Part shown: in pieces, positions 6,226 through 14,862 of the stretch | Numbering within the stretch: the stretch's first letter is position 1 | Layout: every line of letters begins with the position of its first letter | From: Amoeboradix gromovi | Taxonomy: Eukaryota; Sanchytriomycota; Sanchytriomycetes; Sanchytriales; Sanchytriaceae | Assembly: GCA_018985225.1 (NCBI GenBank) | Contig: JADGIF010000118.1 | Span: forward strand, 1 to 18,891 | Length of the DNA stretch: 18,891 nucleotides | Direction of reading: 5' to 3' | Made by a program: the position numbers and the translations under genes | The notes under the pieces: model-generated | What the model saw: only the letters and a program-made list of their open reading frames with translations | Database searches by the model: none | Told to the model about the DNA's origin: nothing

Positions 6226-8539
6226 ATGGAGGAGAGAGTGAAGCTAAGCAGGTCCAACACTTCCAGTACTAATACACGTAACCGTAGATCAGTAACAAAT
6301 CCTGATGATACGACTCCACTTCAGAAGAGAACACTAGATTTAGATTTAAAATTAAACCTTGGTTCCCTGGAAGATGATATGCTTAATTTCCTAAAAACTT
6401 CTACAGATGTATCTCCAAAGACTGCTAGAGCTGAGGAAATGGAAGAGCTAAAGCGCGATTTATCAAAATCTCGAGCTCATGTGTTAGAACTGCAGGATCA
6501 GCTTAAAAGATTAAAAGATATCAGCAAAAGAGCTCTGCTCGATTTTGATCATTTTAAACAGACAGTTGAATTTGATAAGGTCAAACTTAAGGAAGCCTTA
6601 TTTACCATTGACAATTTGAGAAGAAACCAATACGATTTAGAGGAATACAATAATTTGATTGCTGGAAAAATATATTTGGAAAAACAACTTTTGGATATGA
6701 GAGAAGATGTAATGTATTCTATCCAGTCAAAAGGTTTAATCGAAAAACAACTGGAGGAGTCAAGGCATGTTATACAGTCACTTGAAGAGCAGGTTTCCAA
6801 TTACAAAAACGCAGCGGAGAGTGAAAACAAAAATAAACAACAAATTAATTCTTTTAATTCTGAAATCGGAAAAGAATTAAAACAGTTGACATTGGCCAAA
6901 AAAGAACTAGAAAATTCGCTGCAAATGCATCTTGATAAGTTATCGCGTGTGCAATTACAGCTGTCTACTTTGGATACCGAACTAATTCGAGTAACGAAGG
7001 AGTTAGAAAAAGAGAAATCAGAACGTAAAATAGAATTTGAAAAAAACAGGGCTTTAGAAACTACTTTAAACGCCTTGAAAAAGCAGCTAGAAACAGTTCA
7101 AGTTGCAAAAGAGGATAAATGTACAGAACTAGCAGGTATTAAACTGAAATATGAGCTACTTATTGGGGATTTGCATGTAAAAGTGTCTGAAATCGAAAAG
7201 CTGAAGTCAGATGTAGAATATGAAAAGACTATCAGAGTTGCCTCTGAAAAGCAAGCAAGAATAGTTCAGGATTTACTAACGCGAGTAACCTCGGGTCAGG
7301 AAGTCTCTGCGAATGCCGAAATACCCAAAATATTTGAAACATTGAATTTGTTTGAACAACAAAAAGTTGCGCTTGGGATTGAAATCAAAGCACTCAATAA
7401 TGATAAATATTGTGTAATGGCAGAGATAAACGACAAGGTTAAAGAGTATGAAGTTGTGAAATTTAAACAGGATGATTTGCTGAAATTTAAAAACGCAATC
7501 GGATCCAAATCTTCCATTTCGAATGAATTTACAGATAGCGCCTCTCGTACAGAGGGATTAGTTACTGAAATAAAGATATCAAATGATAATTTGTCGTCAA
7601 ATACTAATATTTCGTATGATGATAAAGGAAAGAAACTGGAAAAAGAGAATTGGAGGGAAAAAGCCAACAATCTGATTAAGAAGAGCAACAAAACTGATGA
7701 AGAACCTGCCAATGAGACAGAAACCGGCTTAGGAAGAAACAAAACAATTAGAATTCTGGGTGATGGTACTGCTAGAGCTAAACAACTTAAAAACATGACT
7801 TTGAACAAGCTGAAGAAACCAAAAGCGTTTCTTTTTGGAGGGCTACTGCAAGAAAGGGCGGATTCTGAGGGCAAGGCGGTTCCAAAAATAGTTACGTCAT
7901 GTATTAAAGTTGTGGATCAAAAGGGACTGCGAACAGAAGGCATTTATAGAAGGGCTGGTGCAATGAAGGAAATGAAAAACATGCAAGATGAATGGGAACA
8001 GGGAACCTCAATAGATATGGCCCATGATTTGATTGATGTGTTGTCTGTGTCTTCCTTACTGAAGGCATATTTTAGAGATTTGAAGGTACCTCTTATACCT
8101 ATAGATGTATACGAATCTTGTGTGTCGATAATGAAGGAGCCAAAATTAAATGACCATCATTTAGCTACCTGCAAATCAAACTTAAAGAAATTGTTCCCTG
8201 CGCATTATAATACGCTTTACTATTTAATACAACACTTGCAACGGTATATTAAATTTATTTAGTGTCTCCGCATTTGAAGAATACAATAAAATGAGCCCTA
8301 GAAACATAGGAATCGTTTTTGGTCCTACTTTGATAAAGCTCAAGGATGATCCACAGAGTTTCTTTGATAACCAGCCAAATGATTTTGTAACATTTCTGAT
8401 TGAGAATTTTGATAAACTATTTGATATTAAAGAAATTATTCCCATAAAAGAAGGTAGCTCTGAAGACAACATTTATGAACTAAGACCACCACATATCAAC
8501 GAAGGTAGAAGGCCAAGCAGCGTAAGTGAGCCAAAATAA
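6226..8539 (+). CDS. Coiled-coil Rho GTPase-activating protein (two exons)
   Basis: Exons 6226-8243 and 8263-8539 join to 764 aa. Residues ~65-400 are mostly coiled coil (Leu/Glu/Lys heptads); ~440-520 is a charged linker. A C-terminal RhoGAP domain (~535-735) begins LFGGLLQERA and includes TEGIYRRAG, whose Arg575 is the expected catalytic arginine finger, then SSLLKAYFRDLKVPLIP and KMSPRNIGIVFGPTLIKL. The domain speeds GTP hydrolysis by Rho/Cdc42-type GTPases, controlling actin and polarity; fungal Rga-type GAPs have a similar coiled-coil plus C-terminal GAP layout, but no LIM or PH domain is seen here. The first exon frame ends at TAG 8260-8262; the domain resumes in another frame exactly where 19 bases with GT-AG ends are removed, restoring HLQRVSAFEEYNKM at family-standard length. 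It is divergent from the small coiled-coil gene. Confidence 0.92.
8244..8262 (+). other. Putative 19-nt spliceosomal intron
   Basis: The sequence GTATATTAAATTTATTTAG begins GT, ends AG, is almost pure A/T, has length not divisible by 3 and ends with an in-frame TAG that would stop translation if retained. Removing it joins CG|T (Arg) and restores the RhoGAP domain with no missing or extra residue. No branch-point motif of the CTAAC type fits inside. The alternative is a 19-bp frameshifting insertion. Confidence 0.75.
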
Positions 8540-8546
8540 TAAACTT

Positions 8547-8672
8547 TTAAATACTCATTAACGACTGTACCATGAGGACAGCACTCTCAAATTTGACAAC
8601 CAGCTTTGGCTTCAACATGTAGAGAAAATCGTCGGTCTGCGCATAATATTTGAGGTAGGTCAGATAGAGCAT
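8547..8672 (-). CDS. Candidate 41-aa small protein, unrecognised
   Basis: A minus-strand ATG frame (MLYLTYLKYYAQTDD...) ends MVQSLMSI before TAA at 8547. It sits between the Rho-GAP stop and the mannosyltransferase start. Codon choice is richer in C/G third positions than surrounding spacer (for example GCG CAG ACC GAC and AAG CCA AAG CTG), and the residues form plausible amphipathic helices (LTYLKYY, LVVKFESAVLMVQSLM). A stop lies two codons upstream of the ATG, so no 5' extension is possible without an intron. I do not recognise a family, and a frame of this length can occur by chance. Confidence 0.25.
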   Translation of the reverse strand: MLYLTYLKYYAQTDDFLYMLKPKLVVKFESAVLMVQSLMSI

Positions 8673-8728
8673 TGCGTATCAACATGCAATTTTACAGGTA
8701 AATTCCTCAACTATGAAGTAGGCCAAGT

Positions 8729-10675
8729 ATGAAAATATCGTGTAATTTCATAACCAAAACATTTATAATAATAGTAGGAATTCTTGTATCATTAAGTGTT
8801 AAAGAGGATTCGAATGTAAAAGAATTGATGATCATACCAAAAGAGTCAAATTACGGTAACAGAAAGTTCAAATCGTGCATTGCTTTTGAAAAAGAAGATT
8901 TTAAAAGTCCCAAAGTACTAGAGTACTTGATTTCGGGATACGCGGACCATGCTTTTGTATTTAAAGAGAATTCAAAGCCTGTTAATATTTTTGAAGTTCC
9001 TGGTGACCTAAAAATATCCGTATTAAATGAATATCAACTAATAAGTGCACTCTTTGAAGAATCCTGCTCTCATTTTATTTTTTTAGAAAGTAATTTGCAT
9101 TTTATTAGGACGCCAAAGCTAATTTTAGGTACTATTCAGGACAAATTACATATTTTTGCTAATTTACAAGGGCCATTGAAATCGAAATCATTTGCAATTA
9201 GCTTATTAAAAAACAAAAGACTTTTGAGTTTTGAACCCGGTTTTATATTGAACATTTCGTCTTTAAGAGCCCATTTTTCTATTGATAAGACTTTTGACAT
9301 TTTACCAAGAAAAATAGTAGGCAGAAATGTTCTGAGGTTTTGCGGTCTCATGTATGTTTATTTTTACAAAGACGCACCTATAGCTTTCTCGTTATCTAGT
9401 ACTTATTCGTCCGAAAATATCAACCAAGTTATCGGATCGATTAACGCAATACAATCAATTAGCGAATTTCATACAGTCTCTGATTCAAACGGATGCTATT
9501 TCGATAAAAATTCTACAGTCGATGTAATCCCAGAGTATTTGAATAACATCCTACTGAAAAAAATTAAAATGACTTTTCCCCAAGCAAACTGTAACAACAT
9601 CCCTAGATTTCAAGTGGACAATAATCCTGCCTCAGGTGGATGGGACAGCAGATCTGAGGTTATTTGGCAAGGCAAAGAATACCTTTCGATGTATATAAAC
9701 ATACTAAAGCAGTCCACTCCCACCGTGGCTTCCGGAATGGATAAAAAGGGGATAGTAATGCTTTCATATGATAGTGCGTTTGAGGAGACTTTGTTCAACG
9801 TCAAGTTTATAAGATCCAGCCTAAAATCCGATATTTCCGTTGAAATATTTCATTTTAACGAGATTTCTTCGAGGAACAAAATTCTCCTGGAAATGGTGCC
9901 CAATGTGCAAGTTAGAGCATTGAAAGATAAAGGCTTTTTAGGTGTGCAACTTACCAGATCAAGTAGTGGACATAATTATCATCTGAAGCTGAGTGCATTA
10001 CAGCAGAGTGAATTTGACAAAATCTTATATTTAGACTCTGACTCAACCCCTATGGTAGACCCTTTGGATTTGTTTAATTCCAAAGCATTCATTGATTACG
10101 GACTGGTTATCTTCAGTGACATGTGGAAGACAAATCCAAACAACCCCGTTTATGAGATATTTGCATTTCAGTGCAAGGATGAACTAGAAATAGAAGCAGG
10201 CCAATGGATAATTGACAAGCATAGGCATTTTGAGACTTTAGCTCTGTCATATTTGATAATGATGGATCATCAATACTGGCTAAAAATATTTTTTGGTGAC
10301 AAGGATGTAGTTCGATGGGCAGCAAGATATTTAGATGCACCATACTACTTAGAACCTACTTTTATGAGATCATATGGATTTGAACAACATCCTTACAGAT
10401 GCGGACATGCTATGATGCACTATTTTGAAAATAAACCGGCATTCTTTCATGACAATTTATTAAAATATTCAATAAAAACAATAGAAACAAGGCATTATGC
10501 AGGGTATCAGGTTTACGAAAAGAAAGACTCGCAATTGCCGCATCCAAAATTTTACGGGTTTAATGGCTTGAAATGCGTGGGAATGGATGGCTCTATATGG
10601 ATAGAAGATCCAGAAGATGTCAGAGAGTTTATAGCAGATTATGTAAGACTTAGAAACATAACTGTAAGTAAATAA
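8729..10675 (+). CDS. Mnn1/Mnn2-type alpha-mannosyltransferase (Golgi, type II membrane)
   Basis: A 648-aa protein with a short cytosolic N-terminus and a signal-anchor (about residues 9-24, KTFIIIVGILVSLSV), the topology of Golgi glycosyltransferases. The C-terminal half carries the Mannosyl_trans3 (MNN1/MNN2) features: KGIVMLSYDSAFEETLFNVK, YHLKLSALQQSEFDKILYLD, the DxD-type metal/nucleotide-sugar motif DSDS (436-439), GLVIFSDMW, AGQWIIDKHRHFETL and GDKDVVRWAARYLDAPYY. These enzymes transfer mannose from GDP-mannose to N- or O-linked glycans of cell-wall proteins. The N-terminal ~300 residues are not recognisable by motif and make the protein longer than the catalytic core requires. Whether the linkage is alpha-1,2 or alpha-1,3 cannot be told. 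The stop is followed within 63 bp by the uL1m start, same strand. Confidence 0.85.
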   Translation: MKISCNFITKTFIIIVGILVSLSVKEDSNVKELMIIPKESNYGNRKFKSCIAFEKEDFKSPKVLEYLISGYADHAFVFKENSKPVNIFEVPGDLKISVLNEYQLISALFEESCSHFIFLESNLHFIRTPKLILGTIQDKLHIFANLQGPLKSKSFAISLLKNKRLLSFEPGFILNISSLRAHFSIDKTFDILPRKIVGRNVLRFCGLMYVYFYKDAPIAFSLSSTYSSENINQVIGSINAIQSISEFHTVSDSNGCYFDKNSTVDVIPEYLNNILLKKIKMTFPQANCNNIPRFQVDNNPASGGWDSRSEVIWQGKEYLSMYINILKQSTPTVASGMDKKGIVMLSYDSAFEETLFNVKFIRSSLKSDISVEIFHFNEISSRNKILLEMVPNVQVRALKDKGFLGVQLTRSSSGHNYHLKLSALQQSEFDKILYLDSDSTPMVDPLDLFNSKAFIDYGLVIFSDMWKTNPNNPVYEIFAFQCKDELEIEAGQWIIDKHRHFETLALSYLIMMDHQYWLKIFFGDKDVVRWAARYLDAPYYLEPTFMRSYGFEQHPYRCGHAMMHYFENKPAFFHDNLLKYSIKTIETRHYAGYQVYEKKDSQLPHPKFYGFNGLKCVGMDGSIWIEDPEDVREFIADYVRLRNITVSK

Positions 10676-10738
10676 TAAATGTTAAGCTTTTTGAAAATCA
10701 TATTTTACTTTTTCATTCTAAATCAACAAGGAGGCAGG

Positions 10739-11437
10739 ATGATTTTTCAGAAATCTTTATTTCACCTGTTGAGAGGGCATCGTAGCCGCAGCAGATTACT
10801 GCGTAAAATGGATAAGCCTGAAGCAACGCTAGAAGACGCATATAGAATGGTACAATCGTTCGAGGTAGAAAATCAAACATTGAGCTTATCGCTGACATAC
10901 AACACAAAAATGTTCAAAAGAATCAGGTTAAGTGGATCTATCCCTTTGACTTACTTCAAATCAAGGAAGGCCAAAGTAGCGGTTTTTGGCCCACTGAATG
11001 TCATATCAAACACAGATGCGGACATTAAAATATCAAAGCTAGATGACATTGAAAGTCACAGTTTTACACATCTGATAGCATACAAAGATAGTTTTAAAGA
11101 GCTGATTCCTTTGGGTAAGTATCTGGGGCAAAAGAATGTTATGCCTAGCGTAAAGAAAGGAACAGTTACGTTGGACTTACAATCCGCAATAGACATATCT
11201 AGACAGTCCTCAATATTTGTAGACAATGGTGGGATCTGCGATGCCGTAATAGGGAATACGTCGTACTCATTTTCTCACTTGTGCTGCAACTTAAAAGATG
11301 TTTTTAATTATATAAATAATTCATCTGGTACAAATCTAGACAAGAATTTTGTAAAGCAAGTCTACTTGCGCTCGACTACTAGTCCGGCTATCCCATTAAA
11401 AAGAATGGAGTTGAAAAAAATGATAGCAACGAAATAA
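10739..11437 (+). CDS. MRPL1: Mitochondrial large-subunit ribosomal protein uL1
   Basis: From the ATG at 10739 the product is 232 aa. The first ~24 residues (MIFQKSLFHLLRGHRSRSRL) are rich in Arg with no acidic residue, typical of a mitochondrial presequence. The frame is open to an earlier ATG at 10679 that would add a hydrophobic leader; I prefer 10739. The ribosomal L1 fold is shown by KVAVFGPLNVI, DADIKISKLDD, the hallmark GKYLGQKNVMPSVKKGTV (family: LGxxGLMPxPKxGTV) and a C-terminal VYLRSTTSPAIPL corresponding to the SSTMGPG region. uL1 forms the L1 stalk that handles E-site tRNA. Length is close to bacterial L1 (about 230 aa). It follows the mannosyltransferase on the same strand. Confidence 0.87.
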   Translation: MIFQKSLFHLLRGHRSRSRLLRKMDKPEATLEDAYRMVQSFEVENQTLSLSLTYNTKMFKRIRLSGSIPLTYFKSRKAKVAVFGPLNVISNTDADIKISKLDDIESHSFTHLIAYKDSFKELIPLGKYLGQKNVMPSVKKGTVTLDLQSAIDISRQSSIFVDNGGICDAVIGNTSYSFSHLCCNLKDVFNYINNSSGTNLDKNFVKQVYLRSTTSPAIPLKRMELKKMIATK

Positions 11438-11471
11438 ATTCAATTTGAAAAATAAAGAAACGCTTAATTTA

Positions 11472-11627
11472 CTAATTAGCTACCAACGCGGCTGCTAATC
11501 CTGAAACAGTCATAACTTGAGCCCACTGTACTGAACCAGCAGAACTTGTCGAGTTTGAACTTCCAGAGTCAGTTGAGTTGGTTGAATCTGAGTATGCAAC
11601 AGCGAAAAGTAAACAAGCAACTTTCAT
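11472..11627 (-). CDS. 51-aa secreted Ser/Asn/Thr-rich micro-protein, possible GPI-type tail
   Basis: The minus-strand ATG at 11627 opens a 51-codon frame ending at TAG 11472. It starts MKVACLLFAVAYSDSTNSTD: a short signal peptide (to about residue 11), then a 20-residue Ser/Thr/Asn/Asp/Gly stretch with N-glycosylation sequons (NST), then GSVQWAQVMTVSGLAAALVA, a small-residue site plus hydrophobic C-terminus as in GPI-anchor signals. The same architecture and the SVQWA motif recur in the neighbouring gene at 11892-12218, which is the main evidence that this tiny frame is real. After both processing steps only about 20 residues would remain on the cell surface. The stop lies 34 bp from the uL1m stop (convergent). 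Confidence 0.6.
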   Translation of the reverse strand: MKVACLLFAVAYSDSTNSTDSGSSNSTSSAGSVQWAQVMTVSGLAAALVAN

Positions 11628-11754
11628 TCAGATATACGAGGTAATGCCGCTATTTATGCATTCTGTATATATGCAAACGGATCTCATTGGTTTCTATATA
11701 TTTTTTGCAAGCATAAAAATTAATTCCAGCCTCACCGTGATAGCAAATTACTCA

Positions 11755-11803
11755 ATTTTGCAAATAACTGTGTGTAATTGTCACACACAGTTAGTTGCAA
11801 AAT
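11755..11803. repeat. 21-bp near-perfect inverted repeat (hairpin), 7-nt loop
   Basis: The arm at 11755-11775 (ATTTTGCAAATAACTGTGTGT) pairs with 11783-11803 at 20 of 21 positions around the loop AATTGTC. It lies between the two paralogous secreted-protein genes, about 130 bp upstream of the smaller one and about 90 bp beyond the stop of the larger. It could be a dyad binding site, a 3'-end RNA structure or a foldback insertion; flanking duplications are not evident. Confidence 0.9.
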
Positions 11804-11891
11804 CAAGGTTAGAAGTGTGTCGTCTTAGATTTAGCTCTATTAGTAAATGAAAGTGTTATTGTTATTGCTTTATTTATTTCATCTTAAGTGC

Positions 11892-12218
11892 TCAGTTTAG
11901 AAACATTACGGTTGCAAATAGACCTACTAATTCCGCCCATTGCACTGACTGTGATGCCCCCGTTGAAGTTGAATTATCTGTTGTACTGCTTGAATTGTTT
12001 CCATTAGTCATAGTAGTATTGGTAGATGTTTCCATGGTTCCATTGGTACTTGCATTGCCAGTAAAATTAGAAATCGTGCTAGTAGAATCATTAATGTTAG
12101 AGATGATGGTTCCATTCAAAATCACATTACCATTATCATCAACAACTGCTCCAAATGGCACATTATCTGGTCTCCTATTTGCAAACAGCAATGGTAAGAG
12201 GATTGTGACTGGTTTCAT
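11892..12218 (-). CDS. 108-aa secreted Ser/Thr/Asn-rich protein, possible GPI anchor
   Basis: Starts MKPVTILLPLLFANRRPDNV: a signal peptide with cleavage plausible after Ala13. Residues ~35-90 are dominated by Asn, Ser and Thr with many N-X-S/T sequons (NGT, NDS, NFT, NAS, NTT, NSS, NST), a heavily glycosylated stalk. The C-terminus (SVQWAELVGLFATVMFL) is hydrophobic after a small-residue region, like a GPI-anchor signal, though it ends in Asn. It is a paralogue of the 51-aa protein at 11472-11627 (shared SVQWA motif and layout), arranged in tandem on the same strand. Likely a cell-surface or wall protein; the exact role is unknown. The Fanzor relic ends only ~22 bp upstream of its ATG, so the promoter of this gene must overlap or lie within mobile-element sequence. 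Confidence 0.65.
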   Translation of the reverse strand: MKPVTILLPLLFANRRPDNVPFGAVVDDNGNVILNGTIISNINDSTSTISNFTGNASTNGTMETSTNTTMTNGNNSSSTTDNSTSTGASQSVQWAELVGLFATVMFLN

Positions 12219-12239
12219 GAATTTCTCCTTTGAATCTCA

Positions 12240-12650
12240 TTAAAAGTCCTAGTTTACAAGAAATAATGAAATTTTCCCGAAAATAACGATCCTAGTCACC
12301 TCGTTACATCAGTTAGTCACAATTCCACCACCTTGAGAAATTGAACGGGGATGCTTATAATTCAAATATATAGTCCTAGCTTTCAAATGTCTATATCCAC
12401 TTATAAATTACAGTTTGCATGTATGTTAATGTCCAAACTGCTTTATTTGATAGTCTACAATTGTGCACCGTTGACGTATATACTTCATTAAAATTATCCA
12501 CCAATATCTTCCTTTCTTTGGGCCAAGAGTTTCAATTTTAGACCAAATTCTGAATGTGAAAGAGTCTGCTCTATATTGCTTAATGATGTCTTAATAGTCG
12601 GCTTATTCTGGCTAAAACTTGGAACTGTTTGCCATATACATGAGAAAAAC
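12240..12650 (-). pseudogene. Decayed TnpB/Fanzor C-terminal relic (copy B)
   Basis: Minus-strand translation gives PSFSQNKPTIKTSLSNIEQ (Pro codon at 12620-12622) and then TLSHSEFGLKLKLLAQRK, collinear with PSFNTSQMISSFSSKVARN and TMSHYAFKERLEFKCKQR of the copy at 17408-17842. After a frameshift near 12510 come YIRQRC, HTCKL and GYRHLKARTIYLNY, aligning with FTSQTC, YTCTN and DRDHMAARNIHIKY with one codon deleted. Several stops interrupt it. Nucleotide similarity to that copy continues to the common 3' end AGGACTTTTAA (minus strand), suggesting this is near the original element boundary. Both zinc Cys pairs have lost one member and the catalytic DRD is gone. Upstream of 12650 no further homology is visible. 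Confidence 0.75.
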
Positions 12651-12847
12651 TGGGTGTCTGGTCTAATTCAGTTTCAAAACTACATCTAGAAAGGCTGTTG
12701 CAGCAAATAATTCATGAAATTAGGATAAATGGAAAACATAATAAAAATCTTGAACGTCAATCAAAGGTTTTACAGATTCGTATAACGTAAATGAAGTTCT
12801 TAAAGAAATAAAATTTTTATGTATTAATTGGAAGTTAGTGTATGCAT

Positions 12848-14689
12848 TTATTTGTAACCAGTCTTATTATAAGAGTTTACAACAAACATCTTTTGCGGCT
12901 GTTTGAATTCTTTTTTGCTTGCTAGGACTAGTTCGTCCTGCAATGCTACAACTACTTTGTTGTTATTTAACTGCTCTCCAATAACCGTGCTATCGTATCC
13001 TTGCATCGTGTATTTATTTTTTCCTAATTTAGCCGCTTTCAAGTCCCAAGCAAATATGTAGTTACCAGTGCTAGTCATTATGTAGTTGCCATAAAATTTA
13101 GCCGCAGTGAAATTCACATATTTTAGCCCCAGTAATCCTACGTGATCAGGTCTTAAACTTAGTCTGATTGGTTTAGATCTCTCTTTGATGGGAATTGTCT
13201 TGTTAAAATCGTTAACTTGGACTAGAAGAAGATGTGAACTACAAGTGCATATGACATAATGACCATCCTCGTGTATGTCTATGGCCAATAGTGGCTCACC
13301 CAATTTGAAGTTTGTTCTGGCCTTTGAATCTAATTTGTCATATAACTTCAACTCACCTTGAGCATTTCCAACTGCTATTTGGTTGCTATTGTTAGTGCTG
13401 ATACAAGTAAAGTCAATTTTAGATTTATAACTAATAGAGTTTGCTATTAAATTTCTAGTACGAGGATCCATCAGCATGACTTTATCTTTTGTTATACCAT
13501 AGAACTGTTGTTCCGACGTAGTTTGGGCTGCTTTATTATAAGTTGAGAGTGATTTCAACTCCTTTGGTGCCTCCCAAGATTGTACGACTTTATTACGTTC
13601 TATATCCATCAAACTAACATTGTCAGCATTTGAAGTAATGATTTTAGATTCGCTGTCATGCAATTGCAAATGATCAGGTTGGCGATCCATGTTTAGTGTG
13701 GTTTGGTGCTTTATTTTATTAAAACTGCTGTAAACATCAATAGAATTGCCACGAATAACAAAAGCTCGATATGAACTCATAGCAGTTGCCAGCTTGCTCA
13801 GACGACCCTTTTTTGATGAGTCATTGGGCTTCTTGTCATTAGATTCTATTAATTTCTCTTCATCGCTTTCATCACTGTCCTCACTTTCAAGTAATGGCGC
13901 CTCCTCCATCTCAACATCTTCTTGAACAGCTGCAGACTGTGCATAAGCCAGTTCGTCAAAATTAAGTTTTAGCTTCTGCTGATTTATTAATATTCGCTGC
14001 AGCTGGCTGCGAAAAAGCGCATAATCCTTGGTGTCAAAAACCGCAGCTAAACTTACAAGCACCTGGTCATATTGATTCCACAGAAAGCACCATTTCTCTT
14101 GGCTAAAGTAAGGATTCATAGAATGGCTGACCAAACAAATACAGCTAAATTCGCCGCTACATTTCAAATAAAATTTATCAAGATTTTGGATTATTTCAAA
14201 CTTTATCTGTTTGTCAGAAACAGGATCAAATAAGGAGTCTTTGACATTAAAAGAAAACAAAACTACCTTTGCAGAATAAATGCTAATTCCTTGTACATCT
14301 GCCGGAATGACTGAATCCTGAGAAATTTCTAGTAGGGGCTTGGCACAAGGAATGGCAGCCATAATTGTTTGCAGTATTTTAGCACTGTTCTTGGTCATGA
14401 ATATCATTTCTAGATTATCGTCCAACCACTTGAACCCACCGGAAGTTGGCTCTAAATTAATTTCAGGACTTAATAGTACTATATATTCATCATATTCCTC
14501 ATCTGCTTCATTGTTTTCATAAATCTTTGTGATAACCATTTGCTGGTATTGTTCGGAATGCTTTTGCACCTCCAATTCGCATTCCTTGTACTTGGTTTGC
14601 AGTTGGTCTGCTTTCAAATACAGTGTACCAATTACCTTATTAGGCGAAGAAACCACTAATGAGCTGAACGTATCGTAAATGTAATTCAT
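12848..14689 (-). CDS. VID27: Vid27-family protein (vacuolar import and degradation 27)
   Basis: A 613-aa homologue of yeast Vid27. The N-terminal half contains a segment with KWLDDNLEMIFM and EKWCFLWNQYD; residues ~256-290 are a very acidic linker (EDVEMEEAPLLESEDSDESD), as in Vid27. The C-terminal ~310 residues are the diagnostic Vid27 beta-propeller-like domain: YRAFVIRGNSIDVYS, LMDIERNKVVQSWE, TTSEQQFYGI, MLMDPRTRN, KIDFTCISTNNSNQIAVGNA, GELKLYDKL, GEPLLAIDIHEDGHYVICTC, RLSLRPDHVGLL, TAAKFY, IMTSTGNYIFAWDLK. Shorter than the ~780-aa yeast protein, mainly in the N-terminal half. Cytoplasmic; yeast work links it to vacuolar degradation of gluconeogenic enzymes, but its biochemical activity is not established. 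No intron seen. Downstream, 12651-12847 shows nothing. Confidence 0.92.
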   Translation of the reverse strand: MNYIYDTFSSLVVSSPNKVIGTLYLKADQLQTKYKECELEVQKHSEQYQQMVITKIYENNEADEEYDEYIVLLSPEINLEPTSGGFKWLDDNLEMIFMTKNSAKILQTIMAAIPCAKPLLEISQDSVIPADVQGISIYSAKVVLFSFNVKDSLFDPVSDKQIKFEIIQNLDKFYLKCSGEFSCICLVSHSMNPYFSQEKWCFLWNQYDQVLVSLAAVFDTKDYALFRSQLQRILINQQKLKLNFDELAYAQSAAVQEDVEMEEAPLLESEDSDESDEEKLIESNDKKPNDSSKKGRLSKLATAMSSYRAFVIRGNSIDVYSSFNKIKHQTTLNMDRQPDHLQLHDSESKIITSNADNVSLMDIERNKVVQSWEAPKELKSLSTYNKAAQTTSEQQFYGITKDKVMLMDPRTRNLIANSISYKSKIDFTCISTNNSNQIAVGNAQGELKLYDKLDSKARTNFKLGEPLLAIDIHEDGHYVICTCSSHLLLVQVNDFNKTIPIKERSKPIRLSLRPDHVGLLGLKYVNFTAAKFYGNYIMTSTGNYIFAWDLKAAKLGKNKYTMQGYDSTVIGEQLNNNKVVVALQDELVLASKKEFKQPQKMFVVNSYNKTGYK

Positions 14690-14862
14690 AATTTCCTTGT
14701 TTGAGGGTTCTTGAAAATTTTATTCACTCGCCAAAAAAGGTGAAATCAAAATCATTTAATCTAACCTGCTGCAAGAGATTTGTGTTTGCTCCCAAACTCT
14801 TTGCAAACAATAGTCAAGATCGGTTGCAAAAAACAAGCAATCAATTGTGAAACATAGTTTTA

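Noticed and set aside
7296-7874. 192-codon minus-strand frame
   Set aside because: It is exactly antisense to the coiled-coil/linker part of the Rho-GAP; the Leu/Ser-rich translation is the mirror of Lys/Glu-rich codons.
8547-8672. Identity of the 41-aa frame as Mediator subunit Med31
   Set aside because: YLKY resembles a Med31 helix, but the rest of the helix spacing does not fit and the upstream half of Med31 is absent.
10679-10738. Upstream ATG extension of uL1m
   Set aside because: It would put a long hydrophobic segment ahead of a good mitochondrial presequence and would begin 4 bp after the preceding stop codon.
11578-11850. 90-codon plus-strand frame
   Set aside because: Begins antisense to the 51-aa secreted protein and runs through the hairpin; no recognisable product.
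11995-12243. 82-codon plus-strand frame
   Set aside because: Antisense shadow of the 108-aa Ser/Thr/Asn-rich gene; no features of its own.
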